From Shimazuella soli (GTDB lineage: Bacteria > Bacillota > Bacilli > Thermoactinomycetales > Thermoactinomycetaceae): DNA of 64,000 nucleotides. The DNA lies in contig NZ_JAKWBN010000001.1 in the NCBI RefSeq assembly GCF_022511585.1, forward strand, positions 730,269 to 794,268. Reading direction: 5' to 3'. Below the pieces are notes generated by a model. It ran no database searches and was not told the origin of the DNA. It saw nothing but the letters and a program-made list of their open reading frames with translations. The position numbers and the translations under genes were made by a program. Numbering within the stretch: position 1 is the first letter of the stretch; every line of letters begins with the position of its first letter. This document shows, one piece after another, positions 10,660-19,983 of this stretch.

Positions 10660-10947
10660 ATGGCAAAAGCATTAAGAGCCGTGAGTATGAAACGAAACCG
10701 TACCGATGTCGAATTATTGACAGAACAAGAATTAAAAGGTTGTATAGAAGATTTATGTGATAGCAAAGCAGCTGAATTTCGTATGTATGGGTATGAAGAT
10801 GTGACTGGAGAACAAATTTGGGCGTGTGTATCAGAAGGATATCGCCGAGGTTGGCCGAGATTAAATCGTCTTGTAAATGATATTATGTCTTTAAAAGCAA
10901 ATCGGTTCATGAACTGGCTGATGTTAAGTGTTTATAAAGCTGACTAG
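10660..10947 (+). CDS. comN: Post-transcriptional regulator ComN
   Basis: This is a 95-residue protein matching the ComN/YrzD family (Post_transc_reg), which in B. subtilis controls comE operon expression after transcription. The conserved parts are LKGCIEDLCDSKAAEFRxxGYxxVTGxxIWxCV and the basic GYRRGWPRLxxLVNDIMSLK block. ATG 10660 is preferred because GAAAGGA lies eight bases upstream; ATG 10651 directly abuts that site. The order spoVB-comN-secDF is as in B. subtilis. A 6-bp hairpin (CGACAT/ATGTCG, 10604-10620) lies in its leader. Confidence 0.85.
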   Translation: MAKALRAVSMKRNRTDVELLTEQELKGCIEDLCDSKAAEFRMYGYEDVTGEQIWACVSEGYRRGWPRLNRLVNDIMSLKANRFMNWLMLSVYKAD

Positions 10948-10960
10948 CCCAAAAATTCAT

Positions 10961-10985
10961 GCGACTCGCTTGAGTCGCTATTTTT
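10961..10985 (+). terminator. Terminator after comN
   Basis: The perfect 7-bp stem GCGACTC/GAGTCGC with a GCTT loop is followed by TATTTTT. Confidence 0.8.
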
Positions 10986-11016
10986 CGTACATAAGTAAAA
11001 GTATATTTTTGTATGT

Positions 11017-11046
11017 TTGACAACGTTATTCTTCTGCTGGGATAAT
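11017..11046 (+). promoter_or_regulatory. Sigma-A promoter for secD-secF
   Basis: TTGACA (11017-11022) and GATAAT (11041-11046) are separated by 18 bases, downstream of the comN terminator and 55 bases before secD. Confidence 0.6.
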
Positions 11047-11101
11047 GGGATTGTAATTTTTTGCAGACCATGTTTTTATGAGAGATGAAGGAGTATGAAG
11101 G

Positions 11102-12334
11102 ATGAGAGTAAAACGCGGTAAAATAGTGATATTTGTCCTCCTTACCGTAATCATTCTCGGAACTGTTTTGTCCACAACCGAAACAATCTGGGGTAGGATT
11201 ACCAAAGGATTAGATTTACAGGGAGGATTTGAAGTACTTTATCAAGCTGCTCCCCACCAAAAAGTAAATACAGATATCTTGAGTCAAACAGCTAGTGCGA
11301 TCCGAAATCGGATTGATATTTTAGGAGTTACAGAGCCGGATATAACCATTGAGCCCCCCAATCGAATCCGTGTACAAATCGCCGGAGTCAAGGATCAGAA
11401 AAGAGCTCGTGATATTATTGGAAAGCCAGCACAATTGACTTTCCGTGACCCTACTGGTAAGAAAGTGTTACTGAAAGGAACTGATTTAAAACCAGGTAGT
11501 GCCAAAGTGGGTTATGATCAGAACAATCAGCCGCTAGTAGAAATTCAACTTACGGATGCTAAGAAATTTGAGGCGATTACTCGTAAATACATAGGGCAAC
11601 CAATGCCCATCTACTTAGATGAAAATGAGTTGAGTGCTCCGACTATCGTGCAAGCGATACCAGGGGGACGAGCTACTATCAGTGGACAAGAGACCGTAGA
11701 AAAAGCCCAAGATTTAGCAAGTCTCTTAAATGCAGGAGCACTGCCTATTAAGCTCACAGAGGTTCAAAGTTATGCAGTAGATGCAAGTTTAGGGGAAGAA
11801 GCATTGAAAGATAGCTTGAAAGCTGGTGCCTATGCGATTTTGGCTATATTTATTTTTGTAATCGGTTATTATCGCTTACCAGGTTTAGTAGCCGTTATTA
11901 CTTTGATCGCATATGGTTATCTTGTGCTGTTGGTTTTTGATGCGCTAAATATGACCTTAACCTTACCAGGTTTAGCAGCATTTATATTAGGAATTGGGAT
12001 AGCAGTTGATGCGAACATCATTATGAATGAGCGAATAAGAGAAGAACTGCGGCATGGAAAGAGCGTCCGTGCTTCAGTGAAAACGGGATCTAAACGTTCT
12101 TTCCTAACGATTATTGATTCTCACGTGACCACGATTGTTGCATCTTTGTTGCTCTTTTACTTTGGAACAGCTGCGGTAAAAGGATTTTCTGTATCCCTCA
12201 TGGCTGGGATCATCGTAAGTTTATTAACAGCAGTAGCATTATCGAGAATTATGGTAAATTTATTGGTTCAATCTAATCTGATGAACAAGCCAAGCTGGTT
12301 TAATGTGAAAGAGGATGAGATTAGTGACTTATAG
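11102..12334 (+). CDS. secD: Protein translocase subunit SecD
   Basis: SecD is the RND-type subunit that uses proton motive force to pull proteins released from SecYEG. The 410-residue protein has an N-terminal helix, the signature GLDLQGGFEVLY at about residues 37-48, a periplasmic-type P1 domain with AIRNRIDILGVTEPDI, and five C-terminal helices with AAFILGIGIAVDANIIMNERIREEL. AAGGAG lies eight bases before ATG 11102. B. subtilis carries one fused SecDF, whereas here secD and secF are separate overlapping genes. Confidence 0.94.
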   Translation: MRVKRGKIVIFVLLTVIILGTVLSTTETIWGRITKGLDLQGGFEVLYQAAPHQKVNTDILSQTASAIRNRIDILGVTEPDITIEPPNRIRVQIAGVKDQKRARDIIGKPAQLTFRDPTGKKVLLKGTDLKPGSAKVGYDQNNQPLVEIQLTDAKKFEAITRKYIGQPMPIYLDENELSAPTIVQAIPGGRATISGQETVEKAQDLASLLNAGALPIKLTEVQSYAVDASLGEEALKDSLKAGAYAILAIFIFVIGYYRLPGLVAVITLIAYGYLVLLVFDALNMTLTLPGLAAFILGIGIAVDANIIMNERIREELRHGKSVRASVKTGSKRSFLTIIDSHVTTIVASLLLFYFGTAAVKGFSVSLMAGIIVSLLTAVALSRIMVNLLVQSNLMNKPSWFNVKEDEISDL

Positions 12335-13223
12335 CATAGATTTTGTAGGAAAACGGAAATTGTTTTTTGGTATTTCGATTCTCCTGATTATTGCAGGAGT
12401 AGTATCTTTGTTTGTACAACAGTTAAATTTGGGGATTGATTTTGTAAGTGGAACGAGATTGGATATTTCCATGGATAGAGCAGTGAATATTGATGAATCC
12501 AAAAACATACTTACCAAACTCGGATATCAAAACCCTAATGCACGAGTAGGTGGGAAAAAATCAGATATACTCATTTTTCGTACTTCTAAAACGATAACTC
12601 CTGCCAAAGTAGCTGAAATAACCTCTGCTTTTAACAAAGCATTTAAAACAAAAGTCAGTGTTCAATCGCAAGTTGTAGATCCTATCATTGGTCGCGAATT
12701 GGCGAGAAACGCAATTATTGCTACTTTGCTTGCCTGTGTGGCTATTGTTATTTATGTGTCTATCCGATTTGAACACCGATTTGCTATAGCAGCTGTTATT
12801 ACGTTGTTTTATGATGCTCTATTCACAATTGGTATCTTCTCCATTTTTCAAATTGAGGTTGATGTTGTATTTATTGCAGCTATCCTGACAATTATTGGAT
12901 ACTCCATCAATGATACAATTGTTATCTTCGATCGAATTCGTGAAAACTATAATCGTCAGCAGCCTAAAAAATGGGACGATCTAGCATCTATGGTCAATGA
13001 AAGTATTCAACAAACGCTGGTTCGTTCTATTAATACAGTTGTTACGGTTCTCTTAGCAGCATTGGCTTTGGTTCTTTTAGGAGGAGAGAGTATTCGCAAT
13101 TTCTCCCTAGCTCTCATACTAGGTTTGGTTTCGGGAGCATATTCTTCCATTTTTATCGCAAGTCAAATATGGGTCGTATGGACATGGAAATCTATCCAAA
13201 AGAAAGTGTCATCCTCCGCATAG
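12324..13223 (+). CDS. secF: Protein translocase subunit SecF
   Basis: SecF is the partner of SecD. The 299-residue protein has six helices, the N-terminal NLGIDFVSGTRLDI block, and the conserved IIGYSINDTIVIFDRIREN motif followed by the double-proline-like SLALILGLVSGAYSSIFIA end. GTG 12324 is chosen because GAGG at 12311-12314 is nine bases upstream; ATG 12315 is directly adjacent to that site. The gene overlaps secD by 11 bases, so translation is coupled. A perfect hairpin terminator follows 45 bases downstream. Confidence 0.93.
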   Translation: MTYSIDFVGKRKLFFGISILLIIAGVVSLFVQQLNLGIDFVSGTRLDISMDRAVNIDESKNILTKLGYQNPNARVGGKKSDILIFRTSKTITPAKVAEITSAFNKAFKTKVSVQSQVVDPIIGRELARNAIIATLLACVAIVIYVSIRFEHRFAIAAVITLFYDALFTIGIFSIFQIEVDVVFIAAILTIIGYSINDTIVIFDRIRENYNRQQPKKWDDLASMVNESIQQTLVRSINTVVTVLLAALALVLLGGESIRNFSLALILGLVSGAYSSIFIASQIWVVWTWKSIQKKVSSSA

Positions 13224-13267
13224 AGTTGTTTGTTTCAGCTTTTAGAAGGAAAATGATCGGTAAAGAT

Positions 13268-13290
13268 AAACCGCGAACTTCGCGGTTTTA
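13268..13290 (+). terminator. Terminator after secF
   Basis: The perfect 8-bp stem AAACCGCG/CGCGGTTT with loop AACTT ends in TTT and separates secDF from recJ. Confidence 0.75.
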
Positions 13291-13322
13291 TCATTGTTCA
13301 AGAGAAGAGAGGAGGTAGAAAG

Positions 13323-15632
13323 TTGCTACATCCCAAATCCAGATGGAAAATGACGCCAGTAGCTGCTGAGGAAATTCAAATATTAGTAGATGAACTTTCT
13401 TTGCATCCTTTGGTAGCTCGTATTTTGATTCGAAGAGGTCTACGAGAAAAAGAAGAAGTCAAACAGTTTTTACAGCCTTCCTTGGCCTCTTTGCACGATC
13501 CCTTTCTGCTACATGATATGACGAAAGCAGTAGAGAGAATCAGAGCTGCTATCCAAAATCAAGAACGGATTAGAATTTATGGTGATTATGATGTAGATGG
13601 TGTATCGAGTACAAGCTTGATGCTGCATGTATTTGAAGCACTTGGAGCACAAGTAGACTATTATATTCCAAATCGTTTTCAAGAAGGGTATGGGCTGCAC
13701 CAAGCAGCCATTCAATTAGCCAAAGACGAGGGAATAAGTTTAATGGTGACAGTTGATACAGGGATTAGCGCCGTGGAACAAGCTAAATTTGCTAAATCGA
13801 TCGGTTTGGATCTCATCATTACGGATCATCATGAACCTTCTGCTGTGATTCCAGAAGCAGTAGCTGTGTTAAATCCCAAAAAGCCAAATTGTTCCTACCC
13901 AGATAAACAGCTTGCAGGAGTGGGGGTAGCTGCAAAATTGGCTACAGCCTTGTTAGGAGAAGTTCCTACCCGTTGGCTCGATTTAGTTGCATTAGGCACT
14001 ATTGCCGACCTAGTTCCCTTAAAAGGGGAAAACAGGATATTTGCTTCTTTTGGTTTAAGCTGCATGAATTCACAGACAAATATTGGATTGACTGAATTAA
14101 TGGCAGTTTCGGGAATCGAGAAAAAAGTAAATGCTGGACATGTAGGTTTTTCTCTAGGGCCTCGCATCAATGCGATTGGAAGGCTTTCTTCAGCTACAGA
14201 AGCAGTAGAATTGTTAACAACCAATGATAGAACACAAGCTAAGCAGTTGGCGATGTTACTAAATGAGAAAAACATGGAACGTCAGGCATTGGTAGATGCT
14301 GCCACAACGGAAGCAGTCGCCCAAGTAGAAGCAGATAGACAATTACATCGCAAAGTAATCGTAGTATATCAAGAAGATTGGAACCTAGGAGTAGTAGGGA
14401 TTGTTGCATCCAGGCTAGTAGAGACATTTTATCGTCCTACTATTGTACTAGGAAAAGATCAGAAAACAGGTCTTCTGAAAGGGTCTGCAAGAAGTATTCG
14501 TGGATTTCATTTGCATCGAGCATTGACAGAAGTCAGTGAATTGCTGTCCACTTATGGTGGTCACGAAATGGCCGCAGGGATGGCTTTATCAGAAAAGAAT
14601 TTGCCGCATTTTCATTCCAAGCTTACAGAATTAGCCGAAGAATGGTTGACAAGTGCAGATTATATAAAAGAAACGCTGGTTGAAGAAAAGATTTCATTAA
14701 CAGACGCAAATACGGTATTAATTGATTCATTGAATCAACTGGAGCCTTATGGTATGGGTAACCCGGTTCCTTTGTTTCAAATAGAAGGAGCAGAGGCTTA
14801 TCGATTAGACTGGATGGGTGGCCAATCTAATCATCTCAAATTACATTTAAAAGATGATAGTGGAAATAAATTGGAAGCAGTTCGTTTTCGTTGTAGTGAA
14901 CTAGCCGGCCAATTAACGGTTGGGGCGAACACTCAAATCGTAGGAGAATTGCAAGTAAACGAGTGGAATGGTAAAAGAAAAGCGCAAGTTTTAATACGAG
15001 ACTTGGCTATTCCTCACCTGCAAATATTTGATTGGCGTACCAATCGAAAAGAAGCTAGAGTCGCAGAGTTGGCTGGAAAAGCAGTATTATGTATTTGTTC
15101 GAGCAAAGAGAGATATACCAACTTAGAAGATGGACAATTGTACACATGGGATGATGTTATTCCCCATGATCTTCCATTTGCTCATCTTGCCCTCTTGGAT
15201 GCACCTCCATCCGTTGCAAGGTTTAGAACAGTAATTCAAAGTTTAAAAAATATGGAACGTATCTATGTTTGTTTTGGCGATGAAGATATGGTATACCGCT
15301 TACCAGTTGTTCCCGGTCGTGAGAAATGTAAGCTTATGTATCAGACACTTTGGGCGAAACGTTCTACTCGTATCCCAATGCAAGCGAGTATTGATGCACT
15401 GAGTAGACGACTTGGTATATCTGCTAGAGTTATTCGTTTTTTAATGGATGTTTTTGAAGAATTAAATTTTATTGCCATTGAGAATGATCAAGTAGAAGTT
15501 TTAGCTAATCCAGCAAAGCGTGATTTATTAGAATCCAAAATATATCAACAAGGAAGAGATCAAGCAGAAGTACTTCAAACTCTTATCTACTCCTCTTTTC
15601 GTGAATTGAGTAAAACAATAAAAGGAGCATAA
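13323..15632 (+). CDS. recJ: Single-stranded-DNA-specific exonuclease RecJ
   Basis: RecJ is the 5'-3' ssDNA exonuclease of recombination and mismatch repair. The 769-residue protein has the DHH-family motifs [12 protein letters not shown] (about residue 84), [15 protein letters not shown] and a DHHA1 domain ending in [14 protein letters not shown], then the OB domain. The additional C-terminal domain of about 200 residues, as in the Bacillus enzyme, is present. The start is TTG 13323 with GAGAGGAGGT six bases upstream. The gene is followed by apt after four bases, as in B. subtilis, so the two are co-transcribed. Confidence 0.94.
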   Translation: MLHPKSRWKMTPVAAEEIQILVDELSLHPLVARILIRRGLREKEEVKQFLQPSLASLHDPFLLHDMTKAVERIRAAIQNQERIRIYGDYDVDGVSSTSLMLHVFEALGAQVDYYIPNRFQEGYGLHQAAIQLAKDEGISLMVTVDTGISAVEQAKFAKSIGLDLIITDHHEPSAVIPEAVAVLNPKKPNCSYPDKQLAGVGVAAKLATALLGEVPTRWLDLVALGTIADLVPLKGENRIFASFGLSCMNSQTNIGLTELMAVSGIEKKVNAGHVGFSLGPRINAIGRLSSATEAVELLTTNDRTQAKQLAMLLNEKNMERQALVDAATTEAVAQVEADRQLHRKVIVVYQEDWNLGVVGIVASRLVETFYRPTIVLGKDQKTGLLKGSARSIRGFHLHRALTEVSELLSTYGGHEMAAGMALSEKNLPHFHSKLTELAEEWLTSADYIKETLVEEKISLTDANTVLIDSLNQLEPYGMGNPVPLFQIEGAEAYRLDWMGGQSNHLKLHLKDDSGNKLEAVRFRCSELAGQLTVGANTQIVGELQVNEWNGKRKAQVLIRDLAIPHLQIFDWRTNRKEARVAELAGKAVLCICSSKERYTNLEDGQLYTWDDVIPHDLPFAHLALLDAPPSVARFRTVIQSLKNMERIYVCFGDEDMVYRLPVVPGREKCKLMYQTLWAKRSTRIPMQASIDALSRRLGISARVIRFLMDVFEELNFIAIENDQVEVLANPAKRDLLESKIYQQGRDQAEVLQTLIYSSFRELSKTIKGA

Positions 15633-15636
15633 CGAA

Positions 15637-16149
15637 ATGAACTTAAAGGAAATAATTCGTGTTATCCCGGATTTTCCTCAGCCGGGTATTCGCTTCAAAG
15701 ATATTACAACTCTGTTGAAAAATGGTCCTGCTTACCAGTCCATGATCAATCAGTTAGTAGACATATATAAAGATAAAAAAATCGATTTAGTTGTAGGGCC
15801 TGAAGCTAGAGGTTTTGTCATCGCAGCACCACTCGCTTATGCGTTAGGTGTTGGATTTGTACCTGTTCGTAAACCAAATAAACTTCCGCATGAAACGATT
15901 GAAGTTACATATGATCTGGAATATGGTCAAGACTCTCTTGTCATGCATAAAGATGCGATATTGCCTGGTCAGCGAGTGCTTATAGCAGATGATTTATTGG
16001 CTACAGGAGGGACCATTGCAGCGACACTGGAATTGGTGAAACAACTAGGTGCAGATGTGGTAGGAGCAGCTTTTTTAATTGAGCTGACTTATTTAGATGG
16101 TCGAGAAAAACTAGGGGATATTGATATACAGACATTGGTACAATATTAG
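15637..16149 (+). CDS. apt: Adenine phosphoribosyltransferase
   Basis: Apt salvages adenine to AMP using PRPP. The 170-residue protein has the family N-terminus ([21 protein letters not shown]), the GPEARGF loop, and the PRPP-binding motif [13 protein letters not shown] at about residues 110-122. AAAGGAG at 15621-15627 lies nine bases before ATG 15637. It follows recJ by four bases. The relA gene that comes next in B. subtilis is absent; a terminator follows instead. Confidence 0.95.
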   Translation: MNLKEIIRVIPDFPQPGIRFKDITTLLKNGPAYQSMINQLVDIYKDKKIDLVVGPEARGFVIAAPLAYALGVGFVPVRKPNKLPHETIEVTYDLEYGQDSLVMHKDAILPGQRVLIADDLLATGGTIAATLELVKQLGADVVGAAFLIELTYLDGREKLGDIDIQTLVQY

Positions 16150-16183
16150 AAGTGAGGTGCGTTTTTATCACCTCACTTTTTTC
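16150..16183 (+). terminator. Terminator after apt
   Basis: The stem AAGTGAGGTG/CACCTCACTT with a loop of nine bases is followed by TTTTTC. Confidence 0.85.
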
Positions 16184-16307
16184 TATACTGTTTGTTGACA
16201 TATTTACCTGCTGTCTTACCTACATAATTCACACTTTAAGAGGGAAGCCTAATCGCAGCAATATAAATCGTTTACGAATATGATGTGAATTTCGGAGGTA
16301 ATTTTAG

Positions 16308-16955
16308 ATGGCAAAATTATTATATATCACAGCAAATCCAAAACCAGTCGAGGAGTCTTTCAGCCTGCGTACCGGAAAAGCTTTTCTAGAAGAATACCAA
16401 AAAGCAAATCCTCAGGATGAAGTAGTCCATCTCGATATTTATAATTTAGATATTCCGATGATTGATGCAGATGTATTTAGTGGATGGGGAAAACTTTCAA
16501 AAGGGGAAGACCTAACATCCGCCGAAAAAGCAAAAGTGGAGCGAATTGCTGAAATCACAGATGAGTTTGTAGCGGCAGATAAATATGTATTCGTAACACC
16601 TTTTTGGAACTTCCTCTTTCCACCAAAATTGAAAGCATATATCGATGCAATTTGTATTGCTGGGAAAACATTCAAATATACGGAAAATGGACCAGTAGGA
16701 TTACTTGGTGGCAAGAAAGTGGTGCACATCCAAGCACGAGGTGGTTTTTATTCCGAAGGACCTGCGAAAGAATTGGAATTTGGAGATCGCTATCTTCGTA
16801 CAGTGCTTAATTTCCTAGGAGTTACAGATGTTCAAACGGTTGTTGCTGAAGGAATGGCATTTGACCCAAGTAAAGCCGAGGGAATTGTTGCGAAAGCAAT
16901 TGAAAAAGCGAGAGAAGTTGCAAGAAGTTTTTCTGGTAAAACAGTTCGAGCATAA
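16308..16955 (+). CDS. azoR: FMN-dependent NADH-azoreductase
   Basis: This flavodoxin-fold quinone/azo reductase uses FMN and NAD(P)H; in vivo it probably detoxifies quinones. The 215-residue protein shows the AzoR pattern: an N-terminal strand with the phosphate loop ([17 protein letters not shown]), the [16 protein letters not shown] block, and the conserved [29 protein letters not shown] segment. GGAGGT lies nine bases before ATG 16308. It has its own terminator and appears monocistronic. Confidence 0.92.
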   Translation: MAKLLYITANPKPVEESFSLRTGKAFLEEYQKANPQDEVVHLDIYNLDIPMIDADVFSGWGKLSKGEDLTSAEKAKVERIAEITDEFVAADKYVFVTPFWNFLFPPKLKAYIDAICIAGKTFKYTENGPVGLLGGKKVVHIQARGGFYSEGPAKELEFGDRYLRTVLNFLGVTDVQTVVAEGMAFDPSKAEGIVAKAIEKAREVARSFSGKTVRA

Positions 16956-16980
16956 ATAAATAAATAAATAAATAAATAAA
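16952..16980. repeat. Tetranucleotide tandem repeat (AAAT)n
   Basis: About seven copies of the 4-base unit TAAA/ATAA begin at the azoR stop codon and run into the following terminator. Read in the azoR frame the tract supplies further in-frame TAA codons. Confidence 0.85.
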
Positions 16981-17009
16981 AAGTACAATCCATGGGGTTG
17001 TACTTTTTT
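16978..17009. terminator. Bidirectional terminator between azoR and a small leftward gene
   Basis: The stem AAAAAGTACAA/TTGTACTTTTT with a nine-base loop has T runs on both strands and lies between convergent genes. Confidence 0.8.
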
Positions 17010-17181
17010 ACTTTTGTTGAGATAAAATGAGTAGTAGCAGTAGAATAATAAAAACAATCGTCACAATAAAATCTTGTTCATTGGAAAAAGGATGGAAGTT
17101 TTTAAATATCGGGAGATCCACTTTGGGAAAATCCCAATGAGCATTTCGGAAATCTTCGGACACGTTATGAAAAAAATCCAT
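17008..17181 (-). CDS. Small single-pass membrane protein, 57 residues
   Basis: I do not recognise a family. The predicted protein begins MDFFHNVSEDF, has an acidic/aromatic N-terminal half and a strongly hydrophobic C-terminal helix (IVTIVFIILLLLLIL) ending SQQK. The ATG at 17179-17181 has AAGGGAG six to seven bases upstream on the same strand, which supports translation. It converges on azoR and ends at the shared terminator. An in-frame ATG at 17214 would add 11 residues. Reality is inferred from the ribosome site, the clear membrane segment and the terminator. Confidence 0.5.
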   Translation of the reverse strand: MDFFHNVSEDFRNAHWDFPKVDLPIFKNFHPFSNEQDFIVTIVFIILLLLLILSQQK

Positions 17182-17272
17182 TTCATACTCCCTTCGACAA
17201 TCTTCTGCTTTCATTTAAATAGTAGAAAAAAGCACAAGTATTTGCAACTTTCTTTGAGATGGAGCTGAAAAA

Positions 17273-18556
17273 ATGATTATTTCTTCCGACTTAACGAATA
17301 GATGTTATACCCAAGATGATTTAGCAAGAAGGCAGTCTACCTTCACTTCTCCCCTTGAAACAAGAGATCCATTCGAACGGGATTATGGACGAATCGTACA
17401 TAGTGCTTCATTTCGTAGGCTTCAAGCTAAAACCCAAGTAATAGGTTCAGAAGCAGGGGATTTACATCGTACAAGATTGACACACTCTTTGGAAGCAGCA
17501 CAAATAGCTCGCAGTATTGTCATTTTTTTAAATGCACATGATCCAAAACTAGGAGCTGATTTTTCTCTTGACGTATCTCTACTTGAAGCAGCAGCATTAG
17601 CTCACGACCTTGGTCATCCCCCTTTTGGTCACCATGGCGAACAGGCTTTACATGATTGTATGTATCGTTATGGAGGATTTGAAGGAAATGCTCAGACATT
17701 TCGTATCTTATCTCGCATAGAAGGAGATAAAGTCGTAGGTTTAAATTTAACACGGGCACTTTTGTATTCTATTGTAAAATATCCTATCATTCTTGATGAC
17801 GCGATTAGCAAAAGTACCAATAAAGAACACCCGCCAAAGGCTAATATTTATAAAGTAGACGAAGAGGCTTTCCATTGGATGATGGAACCACTAACACAAG
17901 AAGAAAAAAATTATTACATGGAAACCAAGACAACAGAGGAAGGATTCCAAAAGACAGTTCGTAAATCATGGGAGTGTTCTTTATTAGAACTAGCTGATGA
18001 TATTGCCTATGTAACCCATGATGTAGAGGACGCGATCAATTTAGGGTTCATTCATTCTTCTACTTTGACGCAAATATTATCCTCATTTCCTGGATTTGAA
18101 AAGCATTTTTTGAGAACTGATCACTTTAAATATGATTTAAAACAGTTAATATCTGCGATGATTTCTTATTTTGTCTTCGGTGTAGAGCTAAAAGAAAACG
18201 AAATAGATGCGAATTCAGCTCGATTGAAGTATCGAGTAGAATTAATGAAAGAGCGATTTGAGTTGCTTCGTATCCTAAAACAATTAGTAATCGATGAAGT
18301 AGTGTATTCACAAACTGTACAAACGATGGCTTGGAAAGGTAGATTTGTCGTGAAGCAGTTATTTGAAGCAATGATGAACGAACCAAATTTACTACCGCAT
18401 AATGATCGATTAACGATCAAGAAAGGGATATCTACCGCGGAAAAAGCAAGAGTGGTCTGTGATTATATATCAGGCATGACTGATTCGTATGCAATGAAAA
18501 TGTATCAACAGCTATTTGGAAGAGGAGATGGGGCACCTTTCATTCCACATCTCTAG
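17273..18556 (+). CDS. dgt: Deoxyguanosine triphosphate triphosphohydrolase-like protein (HD domain)
   Basis: This is a dNTP triphosphohydrolase of the HD superfamily that releases tripolyphosphate from dNTPs and helps control nucleotide pools. The 427-residue protein has the family start YGRIVHSASFRRLQAKTQV, then HRTRLTHSLE, the HD motif AAALAHDLGHPPFGHHGEQAL at about residues 105-125, NAQTFRI, and the ELADDIAYVTHDVEDAI helix carrying the third metal-binding aspartate. GGAG lies eight bases before ATG 17273. It is probably co-transcribed with the coiled-coil gene that follows. Confidence 0.9.
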   Translation: MIISSDLTNRCYTQDDLARRQSTFTSPLETRDPFERDYGRIVHSASFRRLQAKTQVIGSEAGDLHRTRLTHSLEAAQIARSIVIFLNAHDPKLGADFSLDVSLLEAAALAHDLGHPPFGHHGEQALHDCMYRYGGFEGNAQTFRILSRIEGDKVVGLNLTRALLYSIVKYPIILDDAISKSTNKEHPPKANIYKVDEEAFHWMMEPLTQEEKNYYMETKTTEEGFQKTVRKSWECSLLELADDIAYVTHDVEDAINLGFIHSSTLTQILSSFPGFEKHFLRTDHFKYDLKQLISAMISYFVFGVELKENEIDANSARLKYRVELMKERFELLRILKQLVIDEVVYSQTVQTMAWKGRFVVKQLFEAMMNEPNLLPHNDRLTIKKGISTAEKARVVCDYISGMTDSYAMKMYQQLFGRGDGAPFIPHL

Positions 18557-18671
18557 TCTAAATTCCTGCTTGATAGGGAAATTACAAAATGGTATTATTT
18601 GGATGGGAAAAGAAGGAACAGAATCTCTTTCTAGATTTTGTAAGTTTTTCTTTACGGTAAGGAGTGTTTGC

Positions 18672-18932
18672 ATGAATGAGTTGCATGACATTATCCGAGT
18701 TCTCTTAGAGAGTGTAGACCGGCGTTATGAGTTGCTGGAAAATCGATATAGCAATCAAACACGCGAGATAGAAAAGAGAATGGACCGATTAGAAAATCAG
18801 TATGAAGAAGAATTTTATCGACTGAACCGAGAGATACGATATCTTCAAGAAAGAATTCATGATGTGGAAACCCGATTGCTGTATATGCAAAACAGTGAAA
18901 ATCTACCAAATTCAAATCGAAAACGCTTCTAA
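18672..18932 (+). CDS. Small coiled-coil protein, 86 residues
   Basis: No family is recognised. The protein is almost entirely charged heptad-like helix (residues about 5-70, rich in Arg, Glu and Leu), with no signal or membrane segment, so a soluble coiled coil is expected. TAAGGAGTG precedes ATG 18672 at a good distance. It lies 115 bases after the dgt-like gene in the same direction, with a terminator directly after it, so the two may form an operon. The role is unknown. Confidence 0.65.
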   Translation: MNELHDIIRVLLESVDRRYELLENRYSNQTREIEKRMDRLENQYEEEFYRLNREIRYLQERIHDVETRLLYMQNSENLPNSNRKRF

Positions 18933-18940
18933 ATGGTTGA

Positions 18941-18980
18941 ATAGATAAGAGAGCAATATTATCTTATCTATTTTTATTTT
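18941..18980 (+). terminator. Terminator before the cystine operon
   Basis: The 10-bp stem ATAGATAAGA/TCTTATCTAT is followed by a T-rich tail. Confidence 0.75.
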
Positions 18981-19011
18981 GATTCAAATCCGACTTATCA
19001 AGTTGGTTTTA

Positions 19012-19039
19012 TTGACTTAAATTTTTAGTCATGTATAAT
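19012..19039 (+). promoter_or_regulatory. Sigma-A promoter of the cystine ABC importer operon
   Basis: TTGACT (19012-19017) and TATAAT (19034-19039) with a 16-base spacer lie 52 bases upstream of the binding-protein gene. Confidence 0.65.
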
Positions 19040-19091
19040 AATATTAGTTTTGAACATGCTTTTACTAATAAAGGTAAGAGGAGTCGGATGT

Positions 19092-19871
19092 ATGAAGCGT
19101 TTAAAATGGGTTGCTCCCTTTCTATTGGCTTTTCTATTCATAGCAGGTTGCAGTGTAGGTACCACCAACGACAGCTACACAAAAGTAAAAGAAAGTGGAG
19201 TATTGGTAGTTGGGACAGAAGGAACTTATAAACCTTTTAGTTATCATGATGAAAAAACAAATGCATTGACGGGATTTGATGTAGAAGTAGCTCGTGAAGT
19301 AGGAAAACGTTTAGGGCTCAAAGTCCAATTCAAAGAAATTCCTTGGGATGGCATGTTGACTAGTCTCTCTTCCAAAAAAATAGACATGGTGGCAAACCAA
19401 GTAGGAATTAAACCAGAGAGGCAAAAGAAATTTGATTTCTCTATTCCTTACACAGTATCTTATGCACAAATCGTGGTGAAAAACGATAATCAGACGATCC
19501 ATTCCATAAAAGATGTAAAAGGCAAAAAAGCAGGTCAAACCACAACAAGTAATTACGGAAAGATGGCTCAAGATGCTGGTGCAACTATTGTTCCTTATGA
19601 AGATATGATGAGTGCGATGCGTGATGTAGCAGCTGGCCGAATTGATTTGAGCATGAATGACCGCTTAGCAATTGCTCAAATGATGAAGCAAACCCATCTT
19701 CCTCTTAAAACAGTGGGGGAACAAGTGGAGAAATCTTCTTCTGCTCTAGCGTTTCCAAAAGACAGTAAAAAATTGGTAGATGAAGTAAACAAGGCACTCG
19801 AAGATATGAAGAAAGATGGTACCCTTGCTAAGATATCAAAAAAATACTTTGGCATGGATGTATCAAAATAA
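19092..19871 (+). CDS. tcyA: Cystine-type amino acid ABC transporter, substrate-binding lipoprotein
   Basis: This is a 259-residue extracytoplasmic solute receptor. A lipoprotein signal with the lipobox IAGC (Cys about residue 19) is followed by a family 3 binding protein. The pattern VGTEGTYKPFSYHD, LTGFDVEVAREVGKRLGL, DMVANQVGIKPERQKKFDFS, and the end KKYFGMDVSK closely follow B. subtilis TcyA, which binds L-cystine; a related amino acid remains possible. ATG 19092 has AGAGGAG eight bases upstream. It is first in a three-gene importer operon and is separated from the permease by a 19-bp perfect inverted repeat. Confidence 0.85.
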   Translation: MKRLKWVAPFLLAFLFIAGCSVGTTNDSYTKVKESGVLVVGTEGTYKPFSYHDEKTNALTGFDVEVAREVGKRLGLKVQFKEIPWDGMLTSLSSKKIDMVANQVGIKPERQKKFDFSIPYTVSYAQIVVKNDNQTIHSIKDVKGKKAGQTTTSNYGKMAQDAGATIVPYEDMMSAMRDVAAGRIDLSMNDRLAIAQMMKQTHLPLKTVGEQVEKSSSALAFPKDSKKLVDEVNKALEDMKKDGTLAKISKKYFGMDVSK

Positions 19872-19876
19872 GAATG

Positions 19877-19921
19877 ATAAACGGAAAAGTAGCTTATTGG
19901 TAAAGCTACTTTTCCGTTTAT
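19877..19921 (+). terminator. Intercistronic 19-bp perfect inverted repeat between tcyA and tcyB
   Basis: ATAAACGGAAAAGTAGCTT (19877-19895) and its exact complement (19903-19921) enclose a 7-base loop. The T run lies inside the 3' arm (CTTTTCC), not after it, so it may act as an mRNA-stabilising or partial termination structure favouring tcyA over tcyB-tcyC. Confidence 0.75.
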
Positions 19922-19983
19922 CTGCAATCTTTCATGAGAAGAATAAAAGGGTAGTTATATAGTTAGAGGGGACGAGAAACGAA

